DNA from: Acidobacteriota bacterium | Lineage (GTDB): Bacteria > Acidobacteriota > UBA6911 > RPQK01 > JADFOI01 | Direction: 5' to 3' | Assembly: GCA_022562935.1 (NCBI GenBank) | Contig: JADFOI010000012.1 | Location: 1 to 44,180 of the forward strand | DNA length: 44,180 nt | Part shown: in pieces, positions 7,192-16,535 of the stretch | Layout of the letters: each line of letters starts with the position of its first letter | Numbering within the stretch: position 1 is the first letter of the stretch | Program-made: the position numbers and the translations under genes | Notes under the pieces: generated by a model | The model's input: only the letters and a program-made list of their open reading frames with translations | What the model was told of the DNA's origin: nothing | The model's database searches: none

Positions 7192-10100
7192 AAGTATACA
7201 GGGCTACGGAGTTTTCGCCAAAAAGCTTTTCCACGTCCTGGATAAAAGAGGGGATGGGATTAATCAGAAGATCTTCCTGGGGAATGACCCGAATACGGTA
7301 TTCCTTAAGATGGAGGAGTTCAAATTCCAGGGGGCAGGTCCCCTGGTTATGACTCACTAGCGCATGAAGCTGGGAAATCTTCTCGGAGTTCAGAGAGGGA
7401 AGCGAAATTCGAATTCTCGCTTTCTGAACAACCGTATTCCAAAGAGTGTCCAGGTGGAAAAGTTGCGAGCAGAGCAGACGAATCTCCCCCTTGGCATCCA
7501 GCTCACAGCGTCCTCGAACCAATACCGGCACATCGTTTTCCATCAACTGGCTGTTCCGCTTGTAGGCATTGGGCCAGACCAGGACCTGGACGGTGCCCGA
7601 AAGATCCTCCAGTTCAAAGGCGGCCATCGAAGCTCCCTTGCGGGTACGGAGCTGTCGAAGGCCGGTGATCATTCCACCCACGGATACTTCCTGGCCCGCA
7701 ATCTCCTCAGTGATATCCAGGGTAGAAAACTTCGAAAACTTCTCCAGTTCTCGGACGTAATTTCGAAGTGGATGGCCGGTGACGTAATAGCCCAAAGTCT
7801 CCTTTTCATAAGTCCACTTCTGGCGATCCGGCCATTCTCCGGCATCGGGTATATCCCCAACAGGGCCTCCGGCCGAAGTCATCTCTGGGGCCATAAACAA
7901 CTTCTTTTGACCGCTGAGACGATCTTTTTGAGCCTTCTGTCCAGACTCGATGGCACGATCCAGAAATTCAAAGAGCGACTTGCGATGATATCCCAAGGAA
8001 TCAAAGGAGCCGGCCTTGATCAAGGACTCCAAAGCCCGTCTGTTCACGACCCGCAGATCCACATTCTCACAAAATTCGGAAAAACTGGTGAAGTCATTGT
8101 CTTTAGGCCGACACTTCAAAATGGCACGAATGGCCGACTCTCCGACGTTTCGAATGGCGGCCAGGCCAAACTTGATATCTTTTCCGGAGGCCAGAAAATC
8201 GAGCTGGCTGGCATTGATGTCAGGAGGCACAATGCGAATGCCCATTTCTTTGCATTCGGCCAGATGCTTGACGATCTTGTCCGTGTTGGACATCTCACTG
8301 GTGAGTAAAGCCGCCATAAACTGCACGGGATAATGGGTTTTCAGGTAAGCCGTCTGGTAGGCCAGCAGGGCGTAAGCGGTGGAATGACTTTTGTTGAATC
8401 CGTAGCCGGCAAATTGCTCCATCAACTTAAAAATCCGTTCCGCTTTGATGGCCGGAATGCCTCTTTCCTTGCACCCGCTCAAAAACTGCTTTCTCTGGGC
8501 TTGCATAGCCGTTTTCTTCTTCTTGCCCATGGCCCGCCGCAGAAGGTCCGCTGCTCCAAGAGAAAAACCTGCCAACTTGCTGGCGATCTGCATCACCTGC
8601 TCTTGATAGACAATCACCCCATAGGTTTCCTTGAGAATTTCATCAAGCGCCGCTACTTCATATTCAATTTTTACCTGCCCATGGCGACGTCCGATAAAAT
8701 CGTCGATCATCCCTCCCTGAATGGGGCCCGGGCGGTATAGAGCGTTCAAAGCGATGAGATCTTCAAAGCGGTTGGGTTGCAGGCGCCGTAAAATATCGCG
8801 CATACCCGAAGATTCAAACTGGAAGATGCCGGTCGTTTTTCCTTCACAAAAGAGCTTAAAGGTTTCCTGCTCATTAAGATCGAGCTCGTCCAGAGCCAGG
8901 GTCACCCCGACCTGATCTTTCACTTGCGTCACGGTCTGATGGATGACGGTCAAGGTGGTCAGGGCCAGAAAATCCATCTTCAATAGACCCAGACGCTCCA
9001 GATCCGTCATCGAATACTGGGTCGTGATCTCGTCCTTGGTGCTCTTGTAAAGAGGGATCAAGTCGATCAGCGGCCGGGGCGCGATCACCACTCCAGCCGC
9101 GTGGGTCGAGGCGTGTCGAACCAGCCCTTCCAGCTGCTGGGCAACCTGAATCAATTGGGCGTAAGGGGAATCGCTATGGGCGGCCTCTTTGAGCTCCTTG
9201 ACTCGCTGGACCGCCTTTGCCAGTGTGGCGTCCGGAGTTTGGGGAATCAGGCGGGCGATTTTGTCCACTTCCGCATAGGGGATGTCCAGCCCACGTCCCA
9301 CATCACGAATAGCCCCTCGGGCTGCCATGGTGCCAAAAGTGATGATCTGGCTGACGTTTTCACGGCCGTATTTGGAAGTCACATAGTCGATCACTTCCCC
9401 GCGTCGCAACATGCAGAAATCGATGTCAATGTCGGGAGGAGTGACCCGTTCCGGATTGAGAAAACGCTCGAAGAGAAGATCATATTGAAGGGGGTCCACA
9501 TCGGTGATTCTCATGGCGTAGGAGACCAAAGATCCGGCCACCGATCCTCGGCCCGGACCCACCGGAATCTGATTTTCTCGTGCGTAGCGAATGAAGTCCC
9601 ATACGATCAAAAAATAGCCGGAAAACTGCATCTTCTTGATGATTTCCACTTCCTGCGACAACCGCTTCTCATATTGAGAGAGTGGGTGGCGCAATTCTCC
9701 AAGACTCTCTTTCTGTTTGAGACGTTGAAGGCGGCAGTCAAATCCGTCCTGGACCACTTTCCCGAAATAGCTATCCAGGGTGTGGCCGGAAGGAACTTGA
9801 AATTCGGGAAAGATATTCTTCGGTTCACCGAATTCAAAGGTACACTTCTCGGCCACCTCAAGGGTATTGGAGAGCGCTTCGGGCACATGAGCAAATATGG
9901 AGTCCATCTCCTCGGCATTCTTGAAATAGAACTCATTGGTGCTGTAGCGGAGTCGGTTTTCATCGTGAATGGTCTTGCCGGTCTGGATACAGAGCAGAAC
10001 ATCGTGGGCGAAAGAGTCCTCTTGAGTGAGATAGTGGCAGTCGTTGGTGGCAACCAGAGGAAGATCCAGCTCACGGGCCAGTTTCATCACATGGGAATTG

Positions 10101-10654
10101 ACCTTTTTTTGCTCCTCCAGCCCATGGTCCTGCAGCTCCAGGTAAAAGTTACCCGGCCCCAAAATTTCCGCCAGTTTTCCCGCCTCTTCGCGAGCTTCCG
10201 AGTACTGATCCTGGAGTAGATTCCAGGCCACAATTCCCTTCAGACAGGCGGAAAGTCCCAACAATCCTCCGCTGTACTCCTGGAGAAGCTCCAAGTCGAT
10301 GCGAGGACGATAGTAGAAGCCTTCCAGGTAGCCCAGTGAGACCAACTTGACCAGATTTCTATAACCGGTGGCATCCTTGGCCAAAAGCACCAGATGGTTA
10401 CTCTGGTCGGAACGACCGTTTTTCGATTTACGCCCCTCCCTGGCAACATAAACTTCGCAGCCAATAATGGGCTTGACTCCATATTTGAGAGCCAGGTCAT
10501 GAAACTGAACGGCTCCGAACAGATTGCCATGATCCGATAAGGCAAGGGCCGGCATCTTCAACTCTGCAGCACGGCGCACCACGGCTTCGAGCTGATTGGC
10601 ACCGTCCAGGAGACTGTAATGACTATGCAGGTGCAGGTGAACGAAGTGACTCAT
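7190..10654 (-). CDS. dnaE: DNA polymerase III subunit alpha (DnaE1 type)
   Basis: An 1154-aa replicative polymerase catalytic subunit. In order: a PHP domain (HLHLHSHYSLLDG at 6-18, LSDHG at 39-43, NDCHYL at 204-209), a C-family polymerase core with PDIDIDF at 407-413 supplying catalytic aspartates and LKMDFLALTTLTVI further on, finger motifs (GPGRGSVAGSLVSYA at 366-380), a helix-hairpin-helix region, and an OB fold (VSVGGMITGLRQLRTRKG) near 1000. Length and layout match DnaE1. ATG at 10654 begins right at the conserved N-terminus. The stop TAG lies in the end of an inverted-repeat element. It heads the dnaE-accA-Mut7-C gene string. Confidence 0.97.
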   Translation of the reverse strand: MSHFVHLHLHSHYSLLDGANQLEAVVRRAAELKMPALALSDHGNLFGAVQFHDLALKYGVKPIIGCEVYVAREGRKSKNGRSDQSNHLVLLAKDATGYRNLVKLVSLGYLEGFYYRPRIDLELLQEYSGGLLGLSACLKGIVAWNLLQDQYSEAREEAGKLAEILGPGNFYLELQDHGLEEQKKVNSHVMKLARELDLPLVATNDCHYLTQEDSFAHDVLLCIQTGKTIHDENRLRYSTNEFYFKNAEEMDSIFAHVPEALSNTLEVAEKCTFEFGEPKNIFPEFQVPSGHTLDSYFGKVVQDGFDCRLQRLKQKESLGELRHPLSQYEKRLSQEVEIIKKMQFSGYFLIVWDFIRYARENQIPVGPGRGSVAGSLVSYAMRITDVDPLQYDLLFERFLNPERVTPPDIDIDFCMLRRGEVIDYVTSKYGRENVSQIITFGTMAARGAIRDVGRGLDIPYAEVDKIARLIPQTPDATLAKAVQRVKELKEAAHSDSPYAQLIQVAQQLEGLVRHASTHAAGVVIAPRPLIDLIPLYKSTKDEITTQYSMTDLERLGLLKMDFLALTTLTVIHQTVTQVKDQVGVTLALDELDLNEQETFKLFCEGKTTGIFQFESSGMRDILRRLQPNRFEDLIALNALYRPGPIQGGMIDDFIGRRHGQVKIEYEVAALDEILKETYGVIVYQEQVMQIASKLAGFSLGAADLLRRAMGKKKKTAMQAQRKQFLSGCKERGIPAIKAERIFKLMEQFAGYGFNKSHSTAYALLAYQTAYLKTHYPVQFMAALLTSEMSNTDKIVKHLAECKEMGIRIVPPDINASQLDFLASGKDIKFGLAAIRNVGESAIRAILKCRPKDNDFTSFSEFCENVDLRVVNRRALESLIKAGSFDSLGYHRKSLFEFLDRAIESGQKAQKDRLSGQKKLFMAPEMTSAGGPVGDIPDAGEWPDRQKWTYEKETLGYYVTGHPLRNYVRELEKFSKFSTLDITEEIAGQEVSVGGMITGLRQLRTRKGASMAAFELEDLSGTVQVLVWPNAYKRNSQLMENDVPVLVRGRCELDAKGEIRLLCSQLFHLDTLWNTVVQKARIRISLPSLNSEKISQLHALVSHNQGTCPLEFELLHLKEYRIRVIPQEDLLINPIPSFIQDVEKLFGENSVALYT

Positions 10655-10786
10655 GGATGCTTTTGTTCAGGCGCGCTTTGCGCGCCCGTGCTTTCGTGAC
10701 TTCGTGAGGTTGTCCGGTTCTATTGTTCTTCTCTAACTCTTGTTTCTTTTTTCTATTTTCTATTCTCTACGGAGGAGATGAAGAGT

Positions 10787-10834
10787 TTGGGGACAGTCCC
10801 CGAATTCTAGGAGAATTCTTAGGACGGTCCCCAA
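10787..10834. repeat. Inverted repeat of the GGGGACNGTCCCC type
   Basis: TTGGGGACAGTCCCC (10787-10801) continues to GAATTCT; about 10812-10834 holds the inverted partner ending in GGACGGTCCCCAA. The element lies 20 bp past the guaA stop and about 130 bp upstream of the dnaE start. The motif resembles widespread bacterial REP-like palindromes. Confidence 0.65.
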
Positions 10835-10854
10835 GATTCCCATCCCCCCTCCGT

Positions 10855-12390
10855 TTACTCCCATTCGATGGTACTGGGAGGTTTCGAACTCACGTCGTAA
10901 ACCACACGGTTGACCCCTCGGACTTCATTCACAATCCGGCTAGAGATCCGCCCCAGCAGTTCGTGAGGCAATGGAACCCAGTCGGCAGTCATCCCATCCA
11001 CGGAATGTACGGCACGGATCGCAATGACATTCTCATAGGTTCTTTCATCTCCCATGACACCGACACTCTTGACAGGAAGCAAAACCGCGAACGACTGCCA
11101 AATCTTAGCATAGAGGTCTGCACCTTTTATTTCCTGCTCTACGATCTTGTCCGCCTCTCGCAACGTGTAGAGACGAGCTTCCGTGACCTCGCCGATAATG
11201 CGTACAGACAAACCCGGCCCGGGGAAGGGCTGCCGCTGAATGAGACTTTCCGGGAGTCCCAACTCTTGGCCAACGCGTCGCACCTCATCCTTGAACAGAT
11301 TCTTTAAAGGCTCAACCAGGGAGAGATTCATTTTCTCGGGCAGTCCCCCCACATTGTGGTGGCTCTTGATGGTAGCAGAGGGGCCTAGGACGGAAACTGA
11401 TTCGATCACATCCGGATAGAGGGTGCCTTGAACAAGAAATTGAATCCCGCCCAACTTCTTGGCTTCCCGTTCGAATACGCGGATGAACTGCTCCCCAATA
11501 ATTTTCCGCTTTGCCTCAGGGTCTTCGACTCCGGCCAGAGGTTCCAGAAATTCACGGCCGGCGTCGACACCCACGACATTCAAAGAGAGCTTCTCCTGAA
11601 GTTCCTGGAGTACTTCCTCGAATTCATTCTTTCTGAGTAATCCATTGTCGACAAAGATGCAGGTGAGCCGATCACCGATGGCGCGATCAACCAGCGTCGC
11701 TGCCACCGTAGAATCGACCCCGCCTGAGAGGCCACAGACCGCTTGAGACTGACCGATTTGGGCGGAAATCTCGGTGACCGCACTTTCTGCAAAAGAGGAC
11801 ATCGTCCAATCTGCGCGGCACTTACAGATCTCAAGGAGAAAGTTTTTCAGGATCTGTTTGCCGCAGGGAGTGTGAACGACTTCAGGATGAAACTGAATAC
11901 CATAGATTTTTCGATCTTCATGGGCCATGCCGGCAAGGGCATTCTCACTTCGCCCGATGACAACAAAATCGGGTGGAAGAGTTTCAATCCGGTCTCCGTG
12001 ACTCATCCACACCTCAGTTTTCTTGGGCAAGTCCTGAAAAAGAGGGCTCCCGTCAACGATCTGGAGTATGGCCTTGCCGTATTCTCGATTCTGCGAAGGA
12101 GACACCTTTCCCCCGTAGTGGTGAGCCATGAGCTGCATTCCATAGCAGATCCCCAGGAGGGGGCCTTGAAAGTCGTAGAGTTCTTTCTCGGGATGGGGAG
12201 CCCCTTCGGCGAACACCGAATCGGGTCCTCCCGAGAGCACAATTCCCATGGGATGACGGGCTTCGATTTCCTTCCAGGAGGTGTTAAAAGGCAGGATTTC
12301 CGAGTACACTCCAGCCTCACGAATGCGGCGGGCAATCAGCTGAGCATACTGGGACCCAAAGTCAAGGATGAGAACGGTTTCTTGAGTCAT
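10855..12390 (-). CDS. guaA: GMP synthase (glutamine-hydrolysing)
   Basis: A 511-aa enzyme turning XMP, ATP and glutamine into GMP. The N-terminal class I glutamine amidotransferase has Cys82 in GICYGMQ and His168/Glu170 in IQFHPEV. The ATP-pyrophosphatase domain has the P-loop SGGVDS at 222-227, and the C-terminal dimerisation domain ends in the family signature PPSTIEWE. Length is normal. ATG at 12390 gives the typical N-terminus [20 protein letters not shown]. It is divergent from uppP across a 92-bp spacer that contains an extended -10-like box for this gene. Confidence 0.97.
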   Translation of the reverse strand: MTQETVLILDFGSQYAQLIARRIREAGVYSEILPFNTSWKEIEARHPMGIVLSGGPDSVFAEGAPHPEKELYDFQGPLLGICYGMQLMAHHYGGKVSPSQNREYGKAILQIVDGSPLFQDLPKKTEVWMSHGDRIETLPPDFVVIGRSENALAGMAHEDRKIYGIQFHPEVVHTPCGKQILKNFLLEICKCRADWTMSSFAESAVTEISAQIGQSQAVCGLSGGVDSTVAATLVDRAIGDRLTCIFVDNGLLRKNEFEEVLQELQEKLSLNVVGVDAGREFLEPLAGVEDPEAKRKIIGEQFIRVFEREAKKLGGIQFLVQGTLYPDVIESVSVLGPSATIKSHHNVGGLPEKMNLSLVEPLKNLFKDEVRRVGQELGLPESLIQRQPFPGPGLSVRIIGEVTEARLYTLREADKIVEQEIKGADLYAKIWQSFAVLLPVKSVGVMGDERTYENVIAIRAVHSVDGMTADWVPLPHELLGRISSRIVNEVRGVNRVVYDVSSKPPSTIEWE

Positions 12391-12424
12391 AAGTCAAAAT
12401 GTGAAGTTTGAACCTCGAATTTAA

Positions 12425-12430
12425 AGTATA
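12425..12430 (-). promoter_or_regulatory. Possible extended -10 box for guaA
   Basis: On the minus strand the spacer reads TGCTATACT, an extended -10 of the sigma-70 type, 35 bases upstream of the guaA ATG. No convincing -35 is visible, which is acceptable for extended -10 promoters. Confidence 0.35.
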
Positions 12431-12482
12431 GCATGGCAAATCTTGACTTCTCGCTCGCAAAACTCGACCCTTAGCTTCCGCG

Positions 12483-13298
12483 ATGCCGACGAATGCCTCC
12501 ATACAGGCTCTCTTTCTGGGTATCCTCCAGGGGATTACCGAATTTCTTCCCATCAGCAGCTCTGCTCACCTCATTTTGCTCCCTTGGCTGGCGGGTTGGG
12601 AAGCCATGGGGCTGACCTTTGATGTGGTGGTGCATGGGGGAACGCTATTGGCTTTGGTGATCTATTTTCGCCAGCAGTGGAAGGAGATTGGAAAACAGTG
12701 CTTAAGATTTTTGATGAACCCATCAGTCCCCCCGCAATCTGGGCTCCTGGGCGCGCTTGTGGTGGGCACGCTGCCGGCTATTCTGGTTGGAGGTCTGTTT
12801 GAAGGCTTCATCGAGAATCACCTACGCACCCCTGGAGTAACGGTGCTCACTCTTCCCCTGTTCGGTCTTCTCCTGGGGTGGGCGGATCATCAGGGATCCC
12901 AATCGCGCGACCTGAAGAGCATCCGTCTTCGGGATGGCCTGATGGTAGGCCTTGCACAGGCTCTGGCGCTGATACCCGGGGTCAGTCGCTCGGGTGTGAC
13001 CATCACAGCGATTTTGATGCTGGGGCTGAACAGGGCCGACGCCGCCCGATTTTCCTTTTTGCTGGGGACGCCGGTGATCGCCTTGGCCACGATTTCTCGT
13101 CTTTATCTGTTGTGGGGGTCTGCGAGCAATGAGACGGGCTCTTTTTTAACTCTTCTTGTTGGTGTAATATTTTCCTTTGTCAGCGGCTTTTTATGCATCA
13201 AGTATCTTCTCCGATTTCTACAAACTCGTACTTACCTTCCTTTCGTCGTCTATCGATTTTTGTTGGCTGCCTGTATCTTTGTTTTGCTGGTTCTGTGA
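12483..13298 (+). CDS. uppP: Undecaprenyl-diphosphatase (UppP/BacA)
   Basis: A 271-aa polytopic inner-membrane phosphatase that recycles undecaprenyl diphosphate to the carrier lipid used for peptidoglycan and surface glycans. It carries both family signatures: QGITEFLPISSSAHL (16-30, catalytic Glu region) and PGVSRSG (165-171, phosphate-binding). About eight hydrophobic segments are visible and the length is typical. ATG at 12483 starts right before the first family helix. Its 3' end overlaps the next gene by 106 bp. Confidence 0.95.
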   Translation: MPTNASIQALFLGILQGITEFLPISSSAHLILLPWLAGWEAMGLTFDVVVHGGTLLALVIYFRQQWKEIGKQCLRFLMNPSVPPQSGLLGALVVGTLPAILVGGLFEGFIENHLRTPGVTVLTLPLFGLLLGWADHQGSQSRDLKSIRLRDGLMVGLAQALALIPGVSRSGVTITAILMLGLNRADAARFSFLLGTPVIALATISRLYLLWGSASNETGSFLTLLVGVIFSFVSGFLCIKYLLRFLQTRTYLPFVVYRFLLAACIFVLLVL

Positions 13299-13900
13299 GC
13301 TTCGCTCCGGGTGCCCAGGAGGAGGAAGAACCCCCACCAGCCCGCCAAAATCCTATCCTCAGAGCCCATTTTCGCCGCCAGCTTGGGAATTTGAGGTCCT
13401 TTGGTACCCGAGGAACGGGACGCCGCGACCCCTTCCTGGACGACTACGTCGATCGTCAAATTGATCACTATCTGTCGGAACTGCGTGAAAAACTGGCTCA
13501 TCTAAACAACCATTTCGCCCAGGTCGAGCAGGCCCAGGAAACGATCCTTCAGGGTTCTTCCGCGCAGGTCATCGGACAGGCCCGAGTCCAGTGGAGGAAC
13601 GCTCTCAAAGGTGTTCAGGACGAAGCCAGTGATGTCTGGAACATGCTTCGTTTCGTTTTGACGGTTCTGAAAGACAAAGGTGATCTCAAGCCTGTCGAAC
13701 CCCAGGAGCCTGACTCCCTATATGAAAAGGAAACACAATTCATAGGCGAGCAGATTGGCAAAGCGGAGAAGAGAATCACCGAATATTTGTTCCGAGTCGA
13801 GAGCGTCATTCAACTGGAAGACCTGAAAGGGGAGAATATGCTGATTCACCTGTACCTGGCGCGCGAGATGGCGAAGAAAATCAGGAAATTGAGCCGGTAG
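13193..13900 (+). CDS. Small secreted helical protein of unknown function
   Basis: I do not recognise this 235-aa protein. It opens with a plausible signal peptide: Arg-Arg at about 18-19, a hydrophobic run LSIFVGCLYLCFAGSVSF and an AxA-like end near APGAQ (38-42). A Glu/Pro-rich linker and a charged helical body (about 75-235) with long amphipathic stretches such as YLSELREKLAHLNNHFAQVE follow, so it is probably a periplasmic coiled-coil protein. ATG 13193 lies inside uppP in another frame; this start is chosen because it gives the signal peptide. Codon use past the uppP stop looks like the neighbours, which supports a real gene. No function is inferred beyond a possible envelope role next to uppP. 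Confidence 0.6.
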   Translation: MHQVSSPISTNSYLPSFRRLSIFVGCLYLCFAGSVSFAPGAQEEEEPPPARQNPILRAHFRRQLGNLRSFGTRGTGRRDPFLDDYVDRQIDHYLSELREKLAHLNNHFAQVEQAQETILQGSSAQVIGQARVQWRNALKGVQDEASDVWNMLRFVLTVLKDKGDLKPVEPQEPDSLYEKETQFIGEQIGKAEKRITEYLFRVESVIQLEDLKGENMLIHLYLAREMAKKIRKLSR

Positions 13901-13910
13901 AAGAACAAAC

Positions 13911-13999
13911 CGCAGCCGGGAGACCGGCTGAAATCCAAAATCACCGGCCGGAGGCCGGAAATTCAAAATCCCAAACAAATTCAAAATCTCAAAACCCAA
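13911..13999 (+). repeat. GC-hairpin plus AT-rich intergenic repeat, copy 1
   Basis: CAGCCGG-GAGA-CCGGCTG forms a 7-bp stem, CCGGCC-GGA-GGCCGG a second, followed by degenerate TTCAAAATCCCAAA-type units. Related copies are at 29691-29753, 39740-39820 and 42579-42622. Confidence 0.7.
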
Positions 14000-14088
14000 G
14001 ATAAATGAATTTCAGTCACAGAACGCAGACCAGGATCCAGAATCGAGAAGTGGGGATTCAGACTTCGGACACCTCTTGGTACTGTGGG

Positions 14089-15708
14089 CTAGGAAAGCTG
14101 CCCGCTGGGTGCCTTTGTCTGTTGTCTGGTGTCTGTTGTCTGTTGTCCGGGAAACACCAGCTTGTAGAGCACGCTGTCGATAATGGCTTGCCAACTGGCC
14201 TCCATGACGTTTGAAGAGACGCCCAGGCTGGTCCAGCTTCGGTGACCATCGGTGGACTCGATCAGTACACGTACCTTGGCGGCGGTTCCGCTCTGAGCAT
14301 CCAAGACACGCACTTTGTAGTCGATGAGCCGAATCTCCTCAATCTCGGGGAAGAAGCGCACCAGCGCCTTTTTAATGGCGCAGTCCAGGGCGTGAACAGG
14401 TCCGCTGCCATCTGAAACAACATGTTCCTCGATGCCGTCGACACAGATCTTGACCGTGGCCTCGCTCACAAACTGGCCCGTGTGATTCTGGTCGACCAGC
14501 ACCCGAAAACCTTTAAACTCAAACGGTTGATTCTGGTCCTTTCCAAACTTGCGGAAAAGGAGCTTCAGGCTGCCATCGGCGCCTTCAAACTGGTACCCGT
14601 TGTATTCGAGTTTTTTGATGTGCTCCAGGAGTGCGTCCAAGTCAATATCTTGTTCATCCAAATCTCCGAATTCTCTAACTTTGTAAAGCAAATTGCTTTT
14701 TCCCGACAAATCCGAAACCAGGACGCGTCGAGTGTTTCCCACAGCATCCGGATCCATGTGCTCATAAGTTTTTGGGTCTTTGTTGATGCCGCTCACATGG
14801 AGTCCGCCTTTGTGGGCGAAGGAACTCTTGCCCACAAAGGGAAGATTATTGGGCACCACCATATTGGCGGTTTCACTCACAAAATAGGCAAGGGAAGTGA
14901 GGCCTTTGAGTTTTTCCGGTCCGACCGTCTCTTTACCCAGCTTCAACTCCAACGCAGGGATCACGGAACAGAGATTGGCGTTTCCAGCACGTTCCCCATA
15001 TCCGTTGATGGTTCCCTGAACCATACGGGCTCCAGCCTGGACTGCGGCAATGGTATTAGCCACTCCCAGCTCGCAGTCATTGTGGGTATGGATACCCAGG
15101 AAGGGGAATTCCGGGCTTAACTGGTGGACCAGCGACTCAATGCTGGAGGGGAGGTTTCCTCCATTGGTATCACACAGGACCACCCAGTCCGCCCCCGCCT
15201 CGCGGGCTGTTCGAATGACCGACTTGGCATATCGAGGGTTGGCCGCATGGCCGTCAAAGAAGTGTTCGGCGTCAAAGATGACCTCTTTGCCCTTTTTCTT
15301 CAGGTAAGCCACGCTGTCCTGGACCATGCGTAGGTTTTCCTCCAGAGTGGTCCCCAGAGCACGCTCCACGTGAAAGTCCCAGCTTTTACCGACCAGGGTT
15401 ACCACCGGAGTATCGGCCTCGAGCAGGGCGGCAATATTGGGATCCTCTTCCACCGAATACTTATGGTGGCGAGTGCTTCCGAAGGCCACGATTTTGCTGG
15501 TCTTCCAGGATAAATTTCGGGCACGCTTGAAGAACTCCACGTCTTTCTGGTTGGAGCCTGGCCAGCCGCCTTCAATGTAATCCACACCAAAGGCATCCAG
15601 CTTCTGAGCAATGTGGATTTTGTCCTCAACGCTCAGTGAGATCCGCTCCCCCTGAGTACCGTCTCGCAACGTGCAGTCATAGATGAAAACTCGTTTGCTC
15701 TCGCTCAT
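14089..15708 (-). CDS. cimA: Citramalate synthase (CimA/LeuA family)
   Basis: A 539-aa DRE-TIM metallolyase predicted to condense pyruvate and acetyl-CoA to citramalate, the first step of the threonine-independent route to 2-oxobutyrate and isoleucine. The catalytic barrel has YDCTLRDGTQGE (10-21) and THNDCELGVAN; the C-terminal LeuA-type dimer/regulatory domain runs from about 380 to 515. The whole pattern is that of the long citramalate synthase subgroup rather than LeuA proper. The last 20 or so residues (GQQTTDTRQQTKAPSGQLS) are encoded by the dispersed intergenic repeat TGTCTGTTGTC, so the original stop has apparently been lost. ATG 15708 lies 54 bp after ilvN, as expected for an isoleucine operon. 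Confidence 0.88.
   Translation of the reverse strand: MSESKRVFIYDCTLRDGTQGERISLSVEDKIHIAQKLDAFGVDYIEGGWPGSNQKDVEFFKRARNLSWKTSKIVAFGSTRHHKYSVEEDPNIAALLEADTPVVTLVGKSWDFHVERALGTTLEENLRMVQDSVAYLKKKGKEVIFDAEHFFDGHAANPRYAKSVIRTAREAGADWVVLCDTNGGNLPSSIESLVHQLSPEFPFLGIHTHNDCELGVANTIAAVQAGARMVQGTINGYGERAGNANLCSVIPALELKLGKETVGPEKLKGLTSLAYFVSETANMVVPNNLPFVGKSSFAHKGGLHVSGINKDPKTYEHMDPDAVGNTRRVLVSDLSGKSNLLYKVREFGDLDEQDIDLDALLEHIKKLEYNGYQFEGADGSLKLLFRKFGKDQNQPFEFKGFRVLVDQNHTGQFVSEATVKICVDGIEEHVVSDGSGPVHALDCAIKKALVRFFPEIEEIRLIDYKVRVLDAQSGTAAKVRVLIESTDGHRSWTSLGVSSNVMEASWQAIIDSVLYKLVFPGQQTTDTRQQTKAPSGQLS
14117..14151. repeat. TGTCTGTTGTC-type degenerate repeat inside the cimA 3' end
   Basis: About three imperfect units of TGTCTGTTGTC/TGGTG form the last codons of cimA. 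Similar strings recur at 22539-22580, 29618-29668 and, in the other orientation (ACTGACAACTGAC), at 22345-22362, 26880-26897 and 39718-39738. Confidence 0.65.
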
Positions 15709-15762
15709 AAGTCACCTAGTCGGAAAGAGTGGGTGAGAATTCGGCGGGTGTCATGGAAAATT

Positions 15763-16341
15763 TCAGTCATGTTTCGCTTTGACCTCCGATTTGGAGGGGG
15801 TTTTCTGATTAGGATCATTGACCAGCGCCGGCTTCTCCCGGGCCGAGGAACTTTGTTTCTTTCCCACTTTCCCTCGGGACAGGGTGAGCTCTCCCGTACG
15901 GTGAAGCTCCCGGACTCCATAGACCTGGGCATTTTGTAAAAAGGCGTCGATTTTCTCGGCCTGTCCGGTCACTTCAAAGATATAACTCGTGGGTCTCACG
16001 TCGATGACACGGGCCCGAAAGACCTCGGAGAGAGCCAAGACTTCAGTCCTGTTGCTTTCGTTGACCTGGATTCGCACCAGTGCCATCTCTCTGAGCACCT
16101 GGGTTGCCGAGTCGTAGGGCGTTACTTTAACGACATTGATCAGCTTACTGAGTTGTTTGACGACCTGTTCGGTCCCGGCTTCATCCGTGATTGTGGTCAG
16201 CGTTATTCGAGAAGCGTCGGCCTCCAGCGCTGGAGCCACGTTCAAGCTTTCAATGTTGTAGCCACGCTGGCTAAAGAGTCCCACCACGCGTGACAGTACC
16301 CCAGCTTTGTTTTCAACCAATAGTGAAATAACCTGTCGCAT
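15763..16341 (-). CDS. ilvN: Acetolactate synthase small (regulatory) subunit
   Basis: A 192-aa regulatory subunit of acetohydroxyacid synthase, which makes acetolactate and acetohydroxybutyrate for valine, leucine and isoleucine. The N-terminal ACT domain (ISLLVENKAGVLSRVVGLFSQ, 5-25, then RGYNIESLNV) binds valine in this family; the second small-subunit domain spans about 80-155. The tail from about 158 is a Lys/Ser-rich low-complexity extension not typical of the family. AAGGGAG five bases before ATG 16341 is a good ribosome-binding site. No large subunit (ilvB) or ilvC is within the window; only cimA follows. An upstream hairpin and small frame may regulate it. Confidence 0.93.
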   Translation of the reverse strand: MRQVISLLVENKAGVLSRVVGLFSQRGYNIESLNVAPALEADASRITLTTITDEAGTEQVVKQLSKLINVVKVTPYDSATQVLREMALVRIQVNESNRTEVLALSEVFRARVIDVRPTSYIFEVTGQAEKIDAFLQNAQVYGVRELHRTGELTLSRGKVGKKQSSSAREKPALVNDPNQKTPSKSEVKAKHD

Positions 16342-16475
16342 CTAGTCTCCCTTGCTGTTATTCGCTTCGCGCCCGAGTTCTGCTAAGCGAAAGCCACGAA
16401 ATAGCTCCCTTCGGGACTATGCATAATACGGGCTAGCTTCGTTAAGAACACTGTTTTTGAGGATTGGGAATTTCA

Positions 16476-16535
16476 GGTTCTTTACGGAGCTTAGGGAGTT
16501 TAACCCGTAATGGGTAAATCCCTCCGCAAAGAACC
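16476..16535. repeat. Long imperfect hairpin upstream of ilvN
   Basis: GGTTCTTT pairs with AAAGAACC, then CGGAG with CTCCG, then inner TTTA-ACCC with GGGTAAA around a GTAAT loop. It has about 20 paired positions with small bulges. No U-run follows on the minus strand, so it is not a classical terminator. Confidence 0.7.

Noticed and set aside
9101-10219. 372-codon plus-strand frame opposite dnaE
   Set aside because: Shadow of dnaE codon bias; the translated protein has no family features.
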